Source: Cladobotryum mycophilum (lineage: Eukaryota > Ascomycota > Sordariomycetes > Hypocreales > Hypocreaceae). Taken from it: DNA of 64,000 nt. The DNA is taken from NCBI GenBank assembly GCA_036429605.1, contig JAVFKD010000015.1:1449421-1513420 (forward strand). The letters run 5' to 3'. Under the pieces are notes generated by a model, which was not told the DNA's origin, ran no database searches, and saw nothing but the letters and a program-made list of their open reading frames with translations. Position 1 is the stretch's first letter; the number at the start of each line of letters is the position of its first letter. Made by a program: the position numbers and the translations under genes. This document shows, in pieces, positions 60,693 to 64,000 of the stretch.

Positions 60693-61151
60693 TCATGCCG
60701 TTTTTGTAGCAGCTTCAGCCTCTTTTTCTTCTTTCAAATCAAGGAACCGTGACAACAATGCCTTGTGCCTACCACGAGGACCGCCAAAAATCGCTAACTG
60801 CAGCTCCCTGGTCATCGGCTGCCCACTCTGAATCTGCCCTGCCCAGAGCCCCAGCATCCGCTCCAACTCTCTGTAGGCGTGATCGCTTGATTTACAGAGC
60901 CCAGTTGTGGTCAAAGGTGGACCGAACGAGGTCCCGAAATCCTTCCTCACGGAAACGTAATGAGTTTCATAATCATCACTTTCGTTGTCGAGGTCGTAGT
61001 CGCCTTCTCCCCATATGATTTGACAATAGACTTGAATCCGTTGGTATATAGTGGGGGGCATGGTGATGAAATGTAGTTGTGTATACGAAAAAGGATGGAT
61101 TTCGATATATGTGAATGGATCTTGGACTGAGCAACTTTCTATTGAAGCCAA
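60693..61151 (-). CDS. Hypothetical protein, 122-152 residues
   Basis: An open frame with acidic and Leu/Lys-rich segments near the C-terminus (SRFLDLKEEKEAEAA). The start is uncertain: the first ATG is at 61151, but an internal ATG at 61061 (MPPTIYQR) gives a more natural opening. I recognise no domain. It could be a small real gene. Confidence 0.4.
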   Translation of the reverse strand: MASIESCSVQDPFTYIEIHPFSYTQLHFITMPPTIYQRIQVYCQIIWGEGDYDLDNESDDYETHYVSVRKDFGTSFGPPLTTTGLCKSSDHAYRELERMLGLWAGQIQSGQPMTRELQLAIFGGPRGRHKALLSRFLDLKEEKEAEAATKTA

Positions 61152-62091
61152 GTTGGGAGTCCGGATAAGAGAGCTGGTCGGGTTGTTGAAGGTGGGAAGT
61201 GGAGGGGGTAAAGGTATCAGTCATGCGGGGTCTTTCTACACATGATGTAAGACAGTGCATGTACCTGAAGGCACCGTACACGCTACCAAGAGATCACTAT
61301 ATATCTCTTTAACAGGGGCGTTCCGTCTATCTTTATCCTACGCTTCAGCGATGACAAAACAGTCTTGACGTGGCCAACGTGATTTCTTGCTTCTAGAGTT
61401 GTATTAAGCGGCGGGTTGGTCCTACACATGGCTCATAACGTTAACCTAATCTTTATTAGACGAATTTCTTGAAGAAATTGACAAAGCGCTAGTGGTAGAC
61501 CGAGTCTTGAAACTCGAGCTCACGGGCTTCCGAGGTTGTACTATTAAATCATTGTAAAGTACGCCAGCGATTTCTGTAATGGATGACTTTTGATGCTCAG
61601 GAATATGTAAATGGTGAGAGACCTGCGAACGTTGTTTCGAGCGACCAGGTTAAGTAAATACTAGGTCATTCCACACGATGCCTCTAGAGTCGATGGTCTA
61701 AAACCTTCAATTTACTACTCAAACCGTCCTTTTCACTAAATAATATAAATATTCTAGAAGTTGATAGCTACCTTAAAACCCTTCAGTTATTGCCTTTATT
61801 TCTCTCGTTTACTAATTGGTGATGTGGATAAAATATTTTTGCTGGAAGTCGTGGTGGTGAGCTATGGAGAACTCCGTGATGTCATGACTACACAATCAGC
61901 GTCAAATATATAACTTTTAATACAATCTCACTCTCACTTCGACACAACGTTTTCTAGGGGATTTATCACTGCATAAAGGGAATAAAAAAATAGTCATACA
62001 CTATGAAAGAAATCTATTTGGAAAGTATTACCAAGACACAAAGAGAAAAAATAGGACCATTGTTTCATTTCCCTAACATCATGTTTGGCAG
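61152..62091. other. Intergenic A/T-rich region before the carrier pseudogene
   Basis: About 0.9 kb without a gene. It probably contained the first exon and promoter of the carrier gene, now beyond recognition. A branch-like CCCTAAC and a TTTGGCAG acceptor lie at 62071-62091. Confidence 0.4.
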
Positions 62092-63027
62092 GCCGGCGCC
62101 GCAGTAGCCTTCACCGTCGACATCGTTGTTTACCCACTTGATACACTGAAAACTCGCTACCAAAGCCAAGATTTCGTGTCGAAAAATGCTTTTGGGTCAG
62201 GCTAGAAGCCATTGGCTTTGCGGGGTCTGTATCAGGGCGTAGGGAGCGTAATTCTCGCAACGCTGTCTGTAGGTGAGACGACACCTATAGGAGATCTTAT
62301 TTGAGAAAATGCTAAGTAGGTTTGAATAGCTGGTGTATTCTTTTCGACTTATGAGAGTGCAAAAGTTGTATTCTCAAGGAGCCTGCCTGTTCCTGAACCA
62401 GTGGTTCACTCTTGTGCCTCAGGGGTTGCTGAGATGGCATCGTGCGTTGTTCTCGCGCTAGTAGAAGTCATTAAACAAAACGCTTAAATGATCTATAGCA
62501 CTTCCTTAACGAAGAACGGAAGTAGTTCAGTATCTCTTTTAGCATTCCGCTGTTTGATTGAAGCTGGTACGACGAGCCGATTGTTCTCGGGATACACGGC
62601 ACTGATGGCCAGGAACCTCCCCTTTATAGCTCTCTAGTTTCCAATGTTTGAGTATATCAGAGCCCGGCTGTGGGAGTCGAGATCAGAGGGTAGAGAGAAT
62701 TGTCCCAAGGGCCTCTTTAAAACGGGATCGATAGCTGGTACGAGTGCGGTAGCTGCCGGAGCTGTTGCGGCTTTTATCATAACGCCGAGCGATGTAGTCA
62801 AGACTTGTATGATGGTGTAAGTAGATCTAAAGGATAATTGTAAAGGGGAAACGCTGGTGGTGAAGAGGAGTCCCTGGGAAGTCGCACGGATGATTCATGA
62901 TTAGAGGGGCGTGATAGGATTCTTTAGAGGGGGTTTGTTTTGGTCTGCTTGGATAGCTGTGGGAAGTGGGCTATACTTGGGGATATATGATGCTGTGAAG
63001 GAGTTCTTAAGCCGAAGAAGCCAGTGA
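62092..63027 (+). pseudogene. Mitochondrial carrier (SLC25, S-adenosylmethionine-carrier-like) pseudogene
   Basis: Translated in one frame with a single 57-nt intron (62273-62329), this region shows the repeated carrier pattern: VDIVVYPLDTLKTRYQSQ (the PxD motif with K), a second signature-like segment near 62400-62490 and IITPSDVVKT near 62780. It ends with a tail LGIYDAVKEFLSRRSQ. Five in-frame stops occur at 62203, 62485, 62635, 62818 and 62902. All are TAG or TAA and each is one C-to-T change from a Gln codon. An Arg in the VKTR position is also changed to Cys. No frame shift exists, so decay came by substitution. The copy is dead, and the first exon is missing or unrecognisable. Confidence 0.78.
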
Positions 63028-64000
63028 AGTGTCTTGTACTTTATCATCTATCTTTATGCCCCTCTTCCTACCATTCTCGATGAGAAATTGTGCTGTTTCA
63101 TTATCTTCCTTTGATTCAGCAACATCCAGTGGTGTCTGTCCATGGTTATCAAGAGCATTGATATCCGCCCCCTTTTTAATGAGAAACTTGCAACTTTGTT
63201 TGGACCAACTAGAAGCCGCGATATGAAGGGTCGTTTGGCCAGATTTATCCCTAGCGTTGATGTTTGCGCCGCTTTTTACAAGCAATCTTGCGACTTTGTT
63301 TAGTTGTCCACTTCGTTCAATAGCATTATGTAGCGGAGTCCTGCCATCTTGGTCGGTTGCATCAATTCTAGCACCACATTCAATGAGCGACGATACAATT
63401 GTCGACAGGTCCATGTTCGCGTAGTTATGATTAGCGGCGGAATGTAATGGTGTCTGTCCTGCCTTATCGACAGCCTTGACATCTGCCCCTGCTTCGACGA
63501 GTAGTTGTATAATTGCAAGGGCCGCCACTTCCATTGAACGATTCACATTGGATATTTTATGTAGTGGTGTTTCACCACTATCGTCAGTAGCGTTTGGGTT
63601 TCCCCCTGCCTTCAGAAGTGACTTCACATTGTGTCGACAACCATCCATCGCCGCACAATGCAGTGGCGTGAGTCCTTGGTAACCGGCGACATCAACGTTT
63701 ATCTGCGAGACTAGAAGTGAGATAAATGAACTGTTATCTCCGCCAACCTCCGCAAGACGGTGCAACGGTGTTTGGGTTGTACTATCCTTGGCTTTCGGAC
63801 TTACCCCAGCGTCGATGGGTATCCTCGCAATCCCTCCACTTCCATTATATGCTGCACAGTGAAGCGGCGTCCAACCATTAATGTTGATTGCGTTAATTTT
63901 AGCGTGGGATTTAACGAGCACTGCGACACATTGATCATCGTATTTTCTGTACAATGCTGCGAGGTGCAATGGTGTCCATCCGTCTTCCTGTTTAGCCTCG
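63007..64000 (-). CDS. Ankyrin repeat protein, partial (start beyond right edge)
   Basis: At least nine ankyrin repeats of 33-36 residues with the usual pattern (GWTPLHCAA, GQTPLH, GADIN). The frame stays open to the end of the window, so the N-terminus lies outside. The C-terminus is SLASSA. The last 21 bases overlap antisense with the end of the carrier pseudogene. No effector domain is visible in the part seen. Repeats are diverged, unlike those of the 19-20 kb ankyrin gene. Confidence 0.85.
   Translation of the reverse strand, partial: EAKQEDGWTPLHLAALYRKYDDQCVAVLVKSHAKINAININGWTPLHCAAYNGSGGIARIPIDAGVSPKAKDSTTQTPLHRLAEVGGDNSSFISLLVSQINVDVAGYQGLTPLHCAAMDGCRHNVKSLLKAGGNPNATDDSGETPLHKISNVNRSMEVAALAIIQLLVEAGADVKAVDKAGQTPLHSAANHNYANMDLSTIVSSLIECGARIDATDQDGRTPLHNAIERSGQLNKVARLLVKSGANINARDKSGQTTLHIAASSWSKQSCKFLIKKGADINALDNHGQTPLDVAESKEDNETAQFLIENGRKRGIKIDDKVQDTSLASSA

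Overview
The window looks like nuclear DNA of a filamentous ascomycete (Pezizomycotina, most likely Sordariomycetes/Hypocreales). Genes carry short introns of about 48-96 nt with GTANGT-type donors and CTAAC/CTGAC branch points, intergenic spaces are moderate, and the contents are typical of that group: a class II hydrophobin, an NB-ARC/TPR receptor, ankyrin proteins, a fungal 7-TM protein, and a decayed gene with a RIP-like C-to-T pattern. No rRNA, tRNA or CRISPR was recognised.

Layout. 1-12 kb is a housekeeping block: eIF4G (+) converging on the DNA polymerase alpha catalytic subunit (-). 12.7-17.7 kb holds a small unknown gene, a candidate gasdermin-like gene and a long empty stretch. 17.8-23.4 kb has an intronless glycosyltransferase and a large membrane-anchored ankyrin protein. 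24-32.5 kb has an APH-like kinase, a pogo/Fot1 transposase relic, a 14-TM-type MFS transporter and, divergently, a cysteine-synthase/rhodanese fusion. 32.9-37.5 kb has an NLR-type NB-ARC/TPR gene and a secreted zinc metalloprotease. 38.5-44.4 kb has two long coiled-coil genes with a small unknown gene between them. 45.7-52.1 kb has a secreted FAD oxidase, a sterol-desaturase/hydroxylase-family enzyme and a 7-TM membrane protein. 53.8-60 kb has an M1 aminopeptidase, a SET-domain protein and the hydrophobin. 60.7-64 kb has a small unknown gene, a mitochondrial-carrier pseudogene and the 3' part of another ankyrin gene that runs off the right edge.

Two patterns cut across the window. First, several genes that should be intact (eIF4G, POL1, M1 aminopeptidase, ankyrin protein and others) are broken by single-base frame shifts, nearly all at C or G runs of 5-7 that are one base too short. 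This looks like homopolymer under-calling in the assembly, not gene death. Second, the mitochondrial-carrier copy has no frame shifts but five in-frame stops, each one C-to-T step from a glutamine codon, as expected from repeat-induced point mutation.

The accessory stretch (12.7-44.4 kb) is enriched in genes related to self/non-self recognition or membrane attack: a gasdermin-like candidate, an NLR with a short Gly/Asn-rich N-terminus, ankyrin repeats with near-identical units, and a long-helix coiled-coil pair. These are the best places to look for an undescribed system. Functional links between them are inference only.
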